From Flemingiibacterium sp045579745 (GTDB taxonomy: Bacteria; Bacillota; Clostridia; Oscillospirales; CAG-272): DNA of 64,000 bases. This document shows, one piece after another, positions 1-7,633 of the stretch. The first letter of the stretch is position 1; each line of letters begins with the position of its first letter. The translations under genes were made by a program, and so were the position numbers. Location: the NCBI GenBank assembly GCA_045579745.1, contig JAZNMQ010000020.1, positions 1 to 64,000 on the forward strand, read 5' to 3'. The notes below the pieces were generated by a model. The model was not told where the DNA came from. It was given only the letters and a program-made list of their open reading frames with translations, and did not search any database.

Positions 1-446
1 AATATTACGACCGTTTTGCCGTTTTTGTATTTGTCGATCAGCGCATATATAGCCGGCAGATTTTTATCTCCGAAATCCTCAATCTCTTTTTTTAGATTTG
101 GATCAAGCTCGGTATCGATCCACGGTATATCAAAACGTGCCTTTCCAAGACGTGAGATCGCGCCTTCAAGGCAAGCTTCGGCAGGCAGATCGAAAAGAAA
201 TACCGTGTCGCACGCCGAGATCCGCCTTTCTATCGTTCGACTGTAATTCCCGTCTATTATCCATGATTCAAGCGCAAGTATCTCAGTAAGGCTTGCGTCG
301 AATTCTTCTCTTGAAATATGCGTTCTGTCGGGCTTGTGCCAAATGGCATCAAGATAAAATAACGGCAGCCCGATTTTATCGTGTAACTTCTCCGCGAATG
401 TGGTTTTTCCCGATCCGGGGCATCCGATTACTATAATCTTTTTCAT
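1..446 (-). CDS. P-loop kinase, adenylate-kinase/FlaR-like (partial, C-terminus off the window)
   Basis: The reading frame opens at an ATG whose last bases overlap the stop of the upstream acetyltransferase gene (ATGA overlap) and stays open for 148 codons to the window edge. The product begins MKKIIVIGCPGSGKTTFAEK, a Walker A loop directly after the first beta strand, followed by LYFLDAIWHKPD-like and WIIDGNYSRT segments. These are typical of the small P-loop proteins annotated as DNA topology modulation protein FlaR or adenylate-kinase-like. The family probably phosphorylates a nucleotide or another small molecule; the substrate is unknown. It is the last visible gene of a minus-strand run with the acetyltransferase and radical SAM genes. 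The C-terminus is missing only because the window ends. Confidence 0.8.
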   Translation of the reverse strand, partial: MKKIIVIGCPGSGKTTFAEKLHDKIGLPLFYLDAIWHKPDRTHISREEFDASLTEILALESWIIDGNYSRTIERRISACDTVFLFDLPAEACLEGAISRLGKARFDIPWIDTELDPNLKKEIEDFGDKNLPAIYALIDKYKNGKTVVI

Positions 447-1225
447 TTCTGATTCATTTCACTCACCATTTCGCACGATTTCGCTGTCATTTCCACCCAT
501 GCTGGGCGAAAACCGCTTTTGATAGCGTTTCGAACCGATTTCACGTTGCACCAGGCGGCACAGTAGAAAGGCACCTTCCCGCGATTCAATATTTCGATGG
601 CAAGACGGCTTGTGAGAGCCGAAGCGATCCCTTGTCTGCGATACTGGGGAAGCACGTCAATGCCGATCTGCCACATGGTGTCGCAGTCAGCGGAGCATCC
701 TGCAAGACCGATAAGCCTGCCGCCGTCGTATGCGCCAACCCCAAGCATATCAAGCTCTTTTCGCTTTTCGCAGAGCGCATTCGACCATTCCGGCAGATAG
801 AGATCTGCAAAGTCCGCTTGCGTCAACAATTTCATCTTGTAGGGACCGGCGTCCTCGACGGTCCTTTGACACAGCGCGTTCACGTCCGGCAGAAAATACT
901 CCGCCATGAAGCAAATTTGCTGTCCCTTTTCCATGAGCGCCTCATTCAGCACATGCATGTGCGGTGTTTCAAAGAGATGCTCCACGGGATAGGCGTTTAT
1001 GTAGTTCTCAGTAATCTCACGGAACTCGGGCGACACCGATGCCACCACGTTGTTACCGTAGGATACCAACTGGCAGGAAAACGGGAGCTTCAAATACCGT
1101 CTTGAGCCCTCGTTCTCGTATGAGGTGACAATGATGTTCTCGGTTTTCTCAAAATCCGCAGGCTCGGCGCAAAGGTCGATTGCAGATTGTTCCATAGCAA
1201 TTTTCAAAATTTCTTGGTTTGTCAT
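443..1225 (-). CDS. GNAT family N-acetyltransferase
   Basis: A 260-residue protein whose C-terminal half (about residues 150-245) carries the GNAT acetyl-CoA fold: a strand ending GLAGCSADCDTMWQIGIDVL, then the pyrophosphate-binding loop QYRRQGIAS (R/Q-x-x-G-x-G/A type), a helix, and AAWCNVKSVRNAIKSGF, the usual N-x-x-S-x-x-x-x-x-x-x-G-F end motif. The N-terminal 140 residues have no clear motif and may bind the acceptor. An AAAGGAG ribosome site precedes the ATG. It lies 11 bases after the radical SAM gene and overlaps the downstream kinase by 4 bases, so the three are probably one transcript. The acceptor is unknown. Confidence 0.8.
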   Translation of the reverse strand: MTNQEILKIAMEQSAIDLCAEPADFEKTENIIVTSYENEGSRRYLKLPFSCQLVSYGNNVVASVSPEFREITENYINAYPVEHLFETPHMHVLNEALMEKGQQICFMAEYFLPDVNALCQRTVEDAGPYKMKLLTQADFADLYLPEWSNALCEKRKELDMLGVGAYDGGRLIGLAGCSADCDTMWQIGIDVLPQYRRQGIASALTSRLAIEILNRGKVPFYCAAWCNVKSVRNAIKSGFRPAWVEMTAKSCEMVSEMNQK

Positions 1226-1236
1226 ATTTTTCTCCT

Positions 1237-1986
1237 TTACGGAGCATAATCATTTATAATTTCCATGATATCGCGCTGATAAATGTTGCCGCCAAGAACT
1301 TCGCCGTTTGGCGAGATGGACACAGTACGCACGTCGCGTGCATCTTCCACATACGGATTTTCGGGAAGCTCACACGAGAAATACTCAGAGAGATATTTCA
1401 GTGCATTCCCTTCGGGGAAGATGATATTTCCCTCGTTCTCGAAAATCTCCATATCGCGGAAAATGTCGAGAATTTCTCTCGTTTTTTTGTTGTACGGATT
1501 GTCATTTTCAGAGCCTACAAGCCACGCAGGCTGAAGTCTTATCGGAATATCGCATTTCTTAGCTTCCGCGGCAAACGTTTTCACAACGTGGATAGGAATT
1601 GTTTCCTGATGAAATGCATCAACAGACAGAAGCAGATCGTTTACTCCGCATTCGGCGAGTCGCTTTGTGACCTCGCGGATCCTCAGGGCATTCTTTGAAA
1701 AATAACCGTTGGTGATGAGTTGACGCCTTGGGATATTAAGCTTCTTGGCGGTAGTCATGATCGCATAAACCGCATCGGGATACAACAGCGGCTCACCGCC
1801 GAAGGTCATTACCGTTTTGATGTCATACTGTTTTGCGATTTTCTGCACCGCATCTGCGGCAATTCCGGGATCAATTCGCTCGCCGCAAGAGGCGTGGTCA
1901 CCCTCGGAGCAGTGTTTGCATCTGCCTGTGCAGGCGTAGGTCACAACGAATTCGATTTTGTTCAGATTTTTAAGATATTGGTTCAT
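1237..1986 (-). CDS. Radical SAM protein
   Basis: A 249-residue protein with the radical SAM cluster motif C-TGR-C-KH-C near residue 20 and the SAM-contacting FGGEP motif near residue 63, so it should bind a 4Fe-4S cluster and cleave S-adenosylmethionine. The C-terminal part keeps the ISPNGEVLGG outline of SPASM-type proteins but lacks the cysteines for auxiliary clusters, so it looks like a short core-only enzyme. The start has only a weak ribosome site and lies 27 bases after the DUF2179 gene, suggesting coupled translation. Neighbours (GNAT, kinase) hint at modification of a small molecule or peptide, but no substrate can be read from the sequence. Confidence 0.75.
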   Translation of the reverse strand: MNQYLKNLNKIEFVVTYACTGRCKHCSEGDHASCGERIDPGIAADAVQKIAKQYDIKTVMTFGGEPLLYPDAVYAIMTTAKKLNIPRRQLITNGYFSKNALRIREVTKRLAECGVNDLLLSVDAFHQETIPIHVVKTFAAEAKKCDIPIRLQPAWLVGSENDNPYNKKTREILDIFRDMEIFENEGNIIFPEGNALKYLSEYFSCELPENPYVEDARDVRTVSISPNGEVLGGNIYQRDIMEIINDYAP

Positions 1987-2013
1987 GGTTTACTTAACCC
2001 GAGCGGCGAGCCT

Positions 2014-2556
2014 CTACTTCATCATCCCGTAACCGCCGGCATATTTGCTGACCTCAGACGCAACGACGAAAACATTATTTTGGCAGATCTTTCGTATTTC
2101 CTTGAGCACAGTAAGTGAATCACGTCGGGGCAGGATTATTAAAATCATATTCATCTTATCTGTGGAGCCGCGGCCGTCAAAAACTGTGTATCCGCGAGAG
2201 TTTGCGCGCAGATATTCGATTATCTTTCCCGTATTCTCATCATTTGCAATAAGCTGAAGATTTGATGTTCCCAAAGCTATTTTCCCCTCAAGCGTCGAGC
2301 CGAGGAAAAGTCCGGTCGCGTATCCAAGACAATAGAACGCAAGAAGAAACAAATTATCACCGAGTGTACCTATAATGGTGGAGATAACAAGTCCCCAAAT
2401 CGTGCACTCGATAAAACCAAGTCCTGCCGCTTTCAGGCGCTGTCCTTTTACCATCATACAGGTTTTCAGTGACTGAATTGTTATCTCAACGATCTTCGCG
2501 GCGCATACTATAAAGCATACTGCAACCGGATGAAATGATGCCAAAAATTCTGACAT
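2014..2556 (-). CDS. DUF2179/DUF5698 (UPF0316) membrane protein
   Basis: A 180-residue protein with three hydrophobic segments in the first 95 residues (VAVCFIVCAAKIVEI, GLGFIECTIWGLVISTIIG, NLFLLAFYCLGYATGLFLG) and a soluble C-terminal domain that contains SRGYTVFDGRGS and ends with EIRKICQNNVFVVASEVSKY. This order is that of UPF0316/DUF2179 proteins, whose C-terminal domain is shared with the YitT family and is thought to sense a ligand. An AAAGGAG site lies upstream of the ATG. It is the first gene of the minus-strand run that continues with the radical SAM, GNAT and kinase genes. Function is not known for the family. Confidence 0.8.
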   Translation of the reverse strand: MSEFLASFHPVAVCFIVCAAKIVEITIQSLKTCMMVKGQRLKAAGLGFIECTIWGLVISTIIGTLGDNLFLLAFYCLGYATGLFLGSTLEGKIALGTSNLQLIANDENTGKIIEYLRANSRGYTVFDGRGSTDKMNMILIILPRRDSLTVLKEIRKICQNNVFVVASEVSKYAGGYGMMK

Positions 2557-2781
2557 AATTATTTACTCCTTTTTCGTAGTAGAGGATAGTTTTCGCATAA
2601 TTTTAAAAAATCATAGAAATATCGCGCAGGTATAACTTTCCAATTTGTATCACAGCATAAAGCAAAAATGCTTGAAATGACATTTTTTCAAGGTCGCCAA
2701 TGGCGCATCCGCGCAAAGCGCGGCAGGTGCAAAGCCAGACGGACTGTGAAGCAGGGCTTCTGTATTATATTCCGTTTTTAC
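2557..2781. other. Intergenic stretch with short GC-rich hairpin
   Basis: About 225 bases between the nucleotidyltransferase stop and the DUF2179 start. It holds a small CCGCGC-TTT-GCGCGG type hairpin at 2709-2723 and an A/T-rich part likely to contain the DUF2179 promoter. No gene, RNA family or strong terminator was recognised. Confidence 0.4.
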
Positions 2782-3441
2782 TTACTTTTCGTTTTGGATT
2801 TGCTTTTTGCTCCAATAGAATAAATCCTCGGACATGCTGTCAAAATCGACTGAGCCGCCTTCCTTAAGCTTCATGAATGTGTTAACGATAGTCTTTTCCT
2901 CTGCCGAAGCAACGCTCAACAATTCGCTTTGCAGGCTTATGTATTTACCCGATTGCTTGAAGGCGATCGCCTGTACTACGAAAGAAGCGGCTTTATATAA
3001 TCCTCTCAGAATATCCTCGCTCTTTTCGTGCAGCATGTTGTGCACGCAGCCGTGATAGATATTGCACGCACCAATTTTGATCGCCCGATCAACAGCACTC
3101 TCGTTGAGCAACGGCAAAAGCTCGTCAAGCGAGCCTGAAATAGGTTTTGTGTCGTAATAGAACTGAAAAAGATCGGATGGCTCCCAATTAAGAAGCTCGT
3201 CCTTGCCAGAAACAAAACCGCAGATCAGCTCTCTGTGCGGCAGGCTATCCAAAATTGCATTATAGGTTTTTATATCTGAAGCTGACAATTCATCAAGTAT
3301 TACGACAACATCAATGTCGCTCGTTTCGGTCGCCTCACCGCGTCCATAGCTTCCCTGCAACCCGACAAACCACACACGCTCGCCGAAATCGTCCTTTAAC
3401 GCCTCTAAAAAAGTATTCATCCAGGCAGAAATATCTATCAT
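2782..3441 (-). CDS. Nucleotidyltransferase domain protein
   Basis: A 219-residue protein with the polymerase-beta-like nucleotidyltransferase signature GLQGSYGRGEATETSDIDVV near residues 27-47: the G-S loop followed by the two metal-binding aspartates of D-I-D. The rest is helical and resembles the substrate domain of stand-alone nucleotidyltransferases of the aminoglycoside/kanamycin transferase or MNT type. A GAGGAAAG site precedes the ATG. No HEPN partner gene is adjacent, so it does not look like a MntA-HepT toxin pair. It could adenylylate a small molecule or protein; the target is unknown. It is transcribed in the same direction as the VOC gene, 29 bases downstream of it. Confidence 0.75.
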   Translation of the reverse strand: MIDISAWMNTFLEALKDDFGERVWFVGLQGSYGRGEATETSDIDVVVILDELSASDIKTYNAILDSLPHRELICGFVSGKDELLNWEPSDLFQFYYDTKPISGSLDELLPLLNESAVDRAIKIGACNIYHGCVHNMLHEKSEDILRGLYKAASFVVQAIAFKQSGKYISLQSELLSVASAEEKTIVNTFMKLKEGGSVDFDSMSEDLFYWSKKQIQNEK

Positions 3442-3470
3442 TTTGCTTTCCTCATCGAATTCGAATTTGA

Positions 3471-3845
3471 TTATTCTTTAATCCCAAAATATATCCATCG
3501 GCCATCTATATCTTCAATTACAAATTCCCGATTGTGGTAATCGGTTTTGTGAAGACGTTGTACGATTTTTACACCCTTTGCTTCGTACTCGTCCTGCAAG
3601 CTTTGCTGATCTTTTACAATGACATACGCATCACCGCCGTAACCGTATAATTCACGGTTCGGAAAAACTCGCGTTCCATTTGACTGTGTAAGTATGAATT
3701 CAACACCGTCACGGTATAAGCATATGTGCTTTTCCGCCGCATCAAGGTAATCAACTCTTCGAAAACCAAGCTTTTCGTGATAATATTCGGCTGTTTTACA
3801 AATATCAGGTGTTGGAAAAACAGGATGAGATGCGAACAGTTCCAT
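3471..3845 (-). CDS. VOC superfamily (glyoxalase/bleomycin resistance) protein
   Basis: A 124-residue protein with one vicinal-oxygen-chelate module: HPVFPTPDICKTAEYYHEKLGF at the start, a middle strand VEFILTQSNG, and the C-terminal strand pair REFVIEDIDGRWIYFG. The E/D-D-x-D-G-x-x-I-x-F ending is the common end of bleomycin-resistance-like and glyoxalase-like proteins. Such proteins dimerise to bind a metal or sequester a small molecule. A GGAGG site lies 8 bases before the ATG and a consensus-like promoter lies upstream. Substrate cannot be inferred. Confidence 0.8.
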   Translation of the reverse strand: MELFASHPVFPTPDICKTAEYYHEKLGFRRVDYLDAAEKHICLYRDGVEFILTQSNGTRVFPNRELYGYGGDAYVIVKDQQSLQDEYEAKGVKIVQRLHKTDYHNREFVIEDIDGRWIYFGIKE

Positions 3846-3877
3846 TTTACAACCTCCATCAGGTTATTGCTGCATAT

Positions 3878-3906
3878 ATTATAGCATATTCTTAAATTTT
3901 TTTCAA
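3878..3906 (-). promoter_or_regulatory. Promoter of the VOC gene
   Basis: On the minus strand: -35 TTGAAA (3901-3906), 17-base spacer, -10 TATAAT (3878-3883) preceded by TGC, an extended -10. It is about 33 bases upstream of the VOC start. Confidence 0.65.
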
Positions 3907-4277
3907 TCCTTCGTAAGATAAACCAAACCAGCCGATGAGGAGTTTCGTTCCCGCATCGGCGTATGCTTCAACTTTTTACACATTACAAGTTCAGTCTTTG
4001 CGGCGGCAAACAGATTTGGGATTGAAGATCATTCTATTTTTTATAGGAAATACGCTGCATTGCTGTCCTCGTGTTGCTGATGATGCGGCTCAAGTTTTGT
4101 CAGTCGATTGCCAATCACACAATATACAAAATAATTTACAAATAGGCGTTGATATTTAGAGATTTTATGTTATAATAAAGTTTGTAGGAACATATTTACA
4201 AAAATATTTCAACAGACTTTTTAAAAAAACAAATCACGATAGGTATGTGCGTGATCAGATCGAAAAGGAGGCGTTGT
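3907..4277. other. Intergenic region between divergent genes
   Basis: About 370 bases between the VOC promoter and the cellulase start. Only the cellulase promoter near its right end was recognised. A 74-codon open frame at 3935-4159 has no ribosome site and no family resemblance and is not called as a gene. Confidence 0.4.
4149..4176 (+). promoter_or_regulatory. Promoter of the GH9 gene
   Basis: -35 TTGATA (4149-4154), 16-base spacer, -10 TATAAT (4171-4176). It leaves a leader of about 95 bases before the ATG at 4278. Confidence 0.65.
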
Positions 4278-6821
4278 ATGTTTTTTAAAACAATGCGCAA
4301 ATACACATCATTGATTGTTCTTGTCGGCATTCTGGCAGCAGTTTCAATCGGATGTGACAGCACGGCAAACGATAATATGGGGGATGATAGCATGAGCAAC
4401 GAAAATCAGATGATCGACCAAGCAGGAAATGCAGATATTGATTGGGTAAGCCATCCATTTGAGGGCAAAGCAAGCAATCTTAACGATATTCAGCCCGTTT
4501 GGGAAGGCAACGGTAATATACTGCGAGTATGCAACATTTCAAACGATATTCTATCCCTATACATGGAGGATGGATATTTAACGGATGTACAGCTTATCGA
4601 ATATGTGCCCCAAAGCGGCGATTCGATACAATCGTACACAGAATGGAGAGGCTTTGAGGTAAGAGAGCTTTTCCGCAAGAGATCCCGTATTGGCATACTC
4701 ATTGACGGAGATAAGCAGCTGTCGATTCCTGAAAAGTTTGTTGGCAAACAAACGGAAATTGCACAGCTCGAAAATGCACAGAATTACACGATCTATTCGC
4801 ACGATGACCCTGATTACAACAAGTATGTGAAGCCTGCAGAGGTGTGGATAAAGTCTATACCAGGCAATTACAGCAGCCATACAACCGAGCATGTTACAAA
4901 TAATACAGTATATTTGAAGTTGGATAAGCCCATGAAGGAAGGGTGCAGCTACTACATTGTACTTGACAATATCAATGTAGAGCAGACTGCCGGAGTGTAT
5001 AAATATGATACAAAAAATGTTGTATCAGAAGCTGTACATACAAATCAAGCAGGCTACAGACCTGATGACCCCGGTAAATGCGCGTACTTGTCTGTATGGC
5101 TTGGAACCGGCGGAAAAATGAAATATCCAACCGGAATGAAATTCTATATTGTCAACGAAAACGGTGAGGAAGTATTCACCGGCAAGACAAAGCTTGCATT
5201 GGCAAGCAGCGTGCCGGAGTTCTCGAGTCAGAAGAATCTAAACTTCACTGATGTTTACCGTATGGATTTCTCCGACCTCACAACGCCTGGTAAATATACG
5301 CTTTATGTAGAAGGTGTCGGTGCAGGCTACGATTTTGTTATTTCAGATGACGCATGGGAAGACGCTTTGAAGATATCGATGAAAGGCTTCTATAATCAAC
5401 GCAGCGGTATTGAGCTCTTGCCGGAATATACAGATTATGTTAAGCCTCGTTCTATGCATCCGGATGACGGATTTGTAGTTTATGCATCCACATGCTCCTT
5501 GCTTGATTCCGGAAACGGATTAAATGCGCTTGGAACAGACGAGGACAACTTTGGCAATCTTGTTGCCGGACTCACCGATGAAGTTGTTGAGAACGCTTGG
5601 GGCGGATATTTCGATGCAGGTGACTGGGACAGACGTATTACTCATTTGGAGGCCACTCGTCTGCAGCTTGAGCTGTTCTTACTTAATCCTGATTATTTTG
5701 AGGGATTGGATCTGAACATACCCGAGTCAAGCAATAAAATTCCGGATATGTTGGATGAAGCGATGTGGAATATCGACTGCTATAAGAGAATGCAGCTTGA
5801 AGATGGCGGTATACGCGGAGGAATTGAATCCGCGGAGCATCCGAAGACATCTGAAACGAGCTGGACTGAATCGCTCACTATTATGGCATATGCTCCTGAC
5901 CATTGGTCGGCGTACCTCTATACCGGAGCTGCTGCAAGACTTGCCTCCTGCCTGAAAATCGTTGGCGAAAACGAGCTAGCAGATGAATATTTGCAAAGCG
6001 CAATTAAGGCATTTAATTGGGCAGAAAAGGAATATGCTGTCTGGAAAGACAGAACGGACGTTACCGAAAAATCAAAGGCAAAATGTGTAACAGAACGTCT
6101 TCAGGCATGCGCTGACTTATACTACGCAACAGAAGATAAAGTATACGGTGATATTTATAAATCAGCCTTGCCTTTGAATGGAAGCAACAGTATTAATAGC
6201 TTGGGTGATTACGAGATCGAAGACGCTGTATTTGCTTATACAATGCTTCCGGAGGAGCTGCGTGACGAAGAAGTATACAAAATTTGCTCGGATGCTATTA
6301 TTGAGTTGGCAGAATCCACAATGCAGTTTCAGGCTTCCAACGCCTTTAATATCGCCGGCAGAAATGCATATGAGTATCGTGGATGGGGCTTCTACGGCTC
6401 TCCTAAGGCAAATGCTCTTGCCAGAGCCCACCATTTAACGGGAGAGAATAAATATCTGTTATGGCTCGTAAGAGCTACTCAGTTCGCTACAGGCTGCAAT
6501 TCGCTGAGCATATCCTTTACAACAGGACTTGGTGAGAATGCAGTACGCTATCCTCTGATCGTAGACCAAAGAAACGGTGGCCTTAAGAACCCGCCTGTAG
6601 GAATAACAACATACGGTCCGTTTGAAAAACAGTATACCGGTGGCATGTGGTTCCTTGCAGATAAGAAGTATATTCATAATTATATTTATCCTGCGTGGGA
6701 ACAATGGCCTGATCTTGATTCCTATCTTGACACCTACAGATTTGCAGACAACTGCGAATTTACCGTACACGGTTCTATGGGCATAAGCGCTTATTTGTGG
6801 GGCTATTTAGCTCAACGATAA
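4278..6821 (+). CDS. Glycoside hydrolase family 9 lipoprotein (cellulase-like)
   Basis: An 847-residue secreted enzyme. The ATG at 4278 is chosen because AAGGAGG lies 6 bases before it; an upstream in-frame ATG at 4245 has none. The N-terminus is a lipoprotein signal (KYTSLIVLVGILAAVSIGC), so the enzyme should be anchored outside the membrane. After about 250 residues of unassigned beta-rich sequence comes a CelD_N-type Ig domain (HTNQAGYRPDD, about residues 255-355), then the GH9 catalytic domain. The catalytic base motif GYFDAGDWDRR is at about residues 443-453, and the C-terminal acid Glu is in NCEFTVHGSMG near residue 827. The order fits endoglucanases or related exo-acting beta-glucan enzymes. 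No dockerin or carbohydrate-binding module is visible. It stands alone between its own promoter and terminator. Confidence 0.88.
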   Translation: MFFKTMRKYTSLIVLVGILAAVSIGCDSTANDNMGDDSMSNENQMIDQAGNADIDWVSHPFEGKASNLNDIQPVWEGNGNILRVCNISNDILSLYMEDGYLTDVQLIEYVPQSGDSIQSYTEWRGFEVRELFRKRSRIGILIDGDKQLSIPEKFVGKQTEIAQLENAQNYTIYSHDDPDYNKYVKPAEVWIKSIPGNYSSHTTEHVTNNTVYLKLDKPMKEGCSYYIVLDNINVEQTAGVYKYDTKNVVSEAVHTNQAGYRPDDPGKCAYLSVWLGTGGKMKYPTGMKFYIVNENGEEVFTGKTKLALASSVPEFSSQKNLNFTDVYRMDFSDLTTPGKYTLYVEGVGAGYDFVISDDAWEDALKISMKGFYNQRSGIELLPEYTDYVKPRSMHPDDGFVVYASTCSLLDSGNGLNALGTDEDNFGNLVAGLTDEVVENAWGGYFDAGDWDRRITHLEATRLQLELFLLNPDYFEGLDLNIPESSNKIPDMLDEAMWNIDCYKRMQLEDGGIRGGIESAEHPKTSETSWTESLTIMAYAPDHWSAYLYTGAAARLASCLKIVGENELADEYLQSAIKAFNWAEKEYAVWKDRTDVTEKSKAKCVTERLQACADLYYATEDKVYGDIYKSALPLNGSNSINSLGDYEIEDAVFAYTMLPEELRDEEVYKICSDAIIELAESTMQFQASNAFNIAGRNAYEYRGWGFYGSPKANALARAHHLTGENKYLLWLVRATQFATGCNSLSISFTTGLGENAVRYPLIVDQRNGGLKNPPVGITTYGPFEKQYTGGMWFLADKKYIHNYIYPAWEQWPDLDSYLDTYRFADNCEFTVHGSMGISAYLWGYLAQR

Positions 6822-6886
6822 GTTGAAAGCTCTTCAGCACTTAACTTGGGAATCGTCGTACAGACAAAGCTTTCCATAAATTTGAT

Positions 6887-6928
6887 ATGCACCCCGGAAG
6901 ACAGACACTTTTGGGGTGCATGTTTTAT
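6887..6928 (+). terminator. Rho-independent terminator after the GH9 gene
   Basis: Nine-base stem ATGCACCCC (6887-6895) with GGGGTGCAT (6913-6921), followed by a T-rich GTTTTAT run. Confidence 0.7.
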
Positions 6929-7012
6929 GCTCAAATCGAAAGAAATACTCCTAAAAACCTGAAATATATTAAATAATTACCGCAACGCCGTAACAGAGTT
7001 AGGCTTTTCCTG

Positions 7013-7447
7013 TTATTTTTGTCCCGTGCAATGATCATCAGATTTGCCGTGTTTCATTAAAACAGCATGAAGGAGCTTTAGTGTACCAAGGTAAATTAGT
7101 TTACCGATAATCGATATTATAGTGTAACATACGCCGAAAACCAGACCGCATACAGCGCTTCTGCCAATGGCTATGCCGTCAATCGCTAAACCATTCAGAA
7201 AGAATGTAAGGATCAACATGAGCAGTGTGGTCGCAAAGTAAAGTCGTTTCTGTGATGGTTCCAATATAATTCCCGACAACACCCCATGAATCAAAAAGAA
7301 GATAGGAAATATATTGAAGGCCAACCAAGTATCGTAGTCCCCATAACCTACACGATGATTTGGCATGGATTCCATAAACAGTACGCTCACGGCTACGGTA
7401 AAAGTAAATAGAACAAAGATTATAGCTCGAAATGCTCGATTTGACAT
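7013..7447 (-). CDS. Small four-helix membrane protein, unknown
   Basis: A 144-residue protein with four hydrophobic segments (about residues 6-27, 42-64, 70-92 and 97-125) and a charged, His-containing tail ending KHGKSDDHCTGQK. The start at MSNRAF is preferred because a GAAAGAGAG site lies 9 bases upstream; an in-frame ATG ten codons earlier has none. No family was recognised. It lies downstream of, and in the same direction as, the large lipoprotein gene, with about 190 bases between them. Confidence 0.6.
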   Translation of the reverse strand: MSNRAFRAIIFVLFTFTVAVSVLFMESMPNHRVGYGDYDTWLAFNIFPIFFLIHGVLSGIILEPSQKRLYFATTLLMLILTFFLNGLAIDGIAIGRSAVCGLVFGVCYTIISIIGKLIYLGTLKLLHAVLMKHGKSDDHCTGQK

Positions 7448-7633
7448 TTTGTGATTCTCTCTTTCAAATAAAGACAACGCGGATTATATGCCGCGAGTTA
7501 AAAGAACAACCAATATGCGTACAGAATGCTGCATATACCGATGGCAAACAGTATGTAAGTCGCTGTTTTCCTATTCTCGGCTGTAATAATGCAGTTTTGC
7601 ATGATGTTATCATTCAACTTATTCGCGATCTCT

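Noticed and set aside
3935..4159. A 74-codon open frame before the cellulase gene
   Set aside because: No ribosome site, no family resemblance, ends inside the cellulase promoter region.
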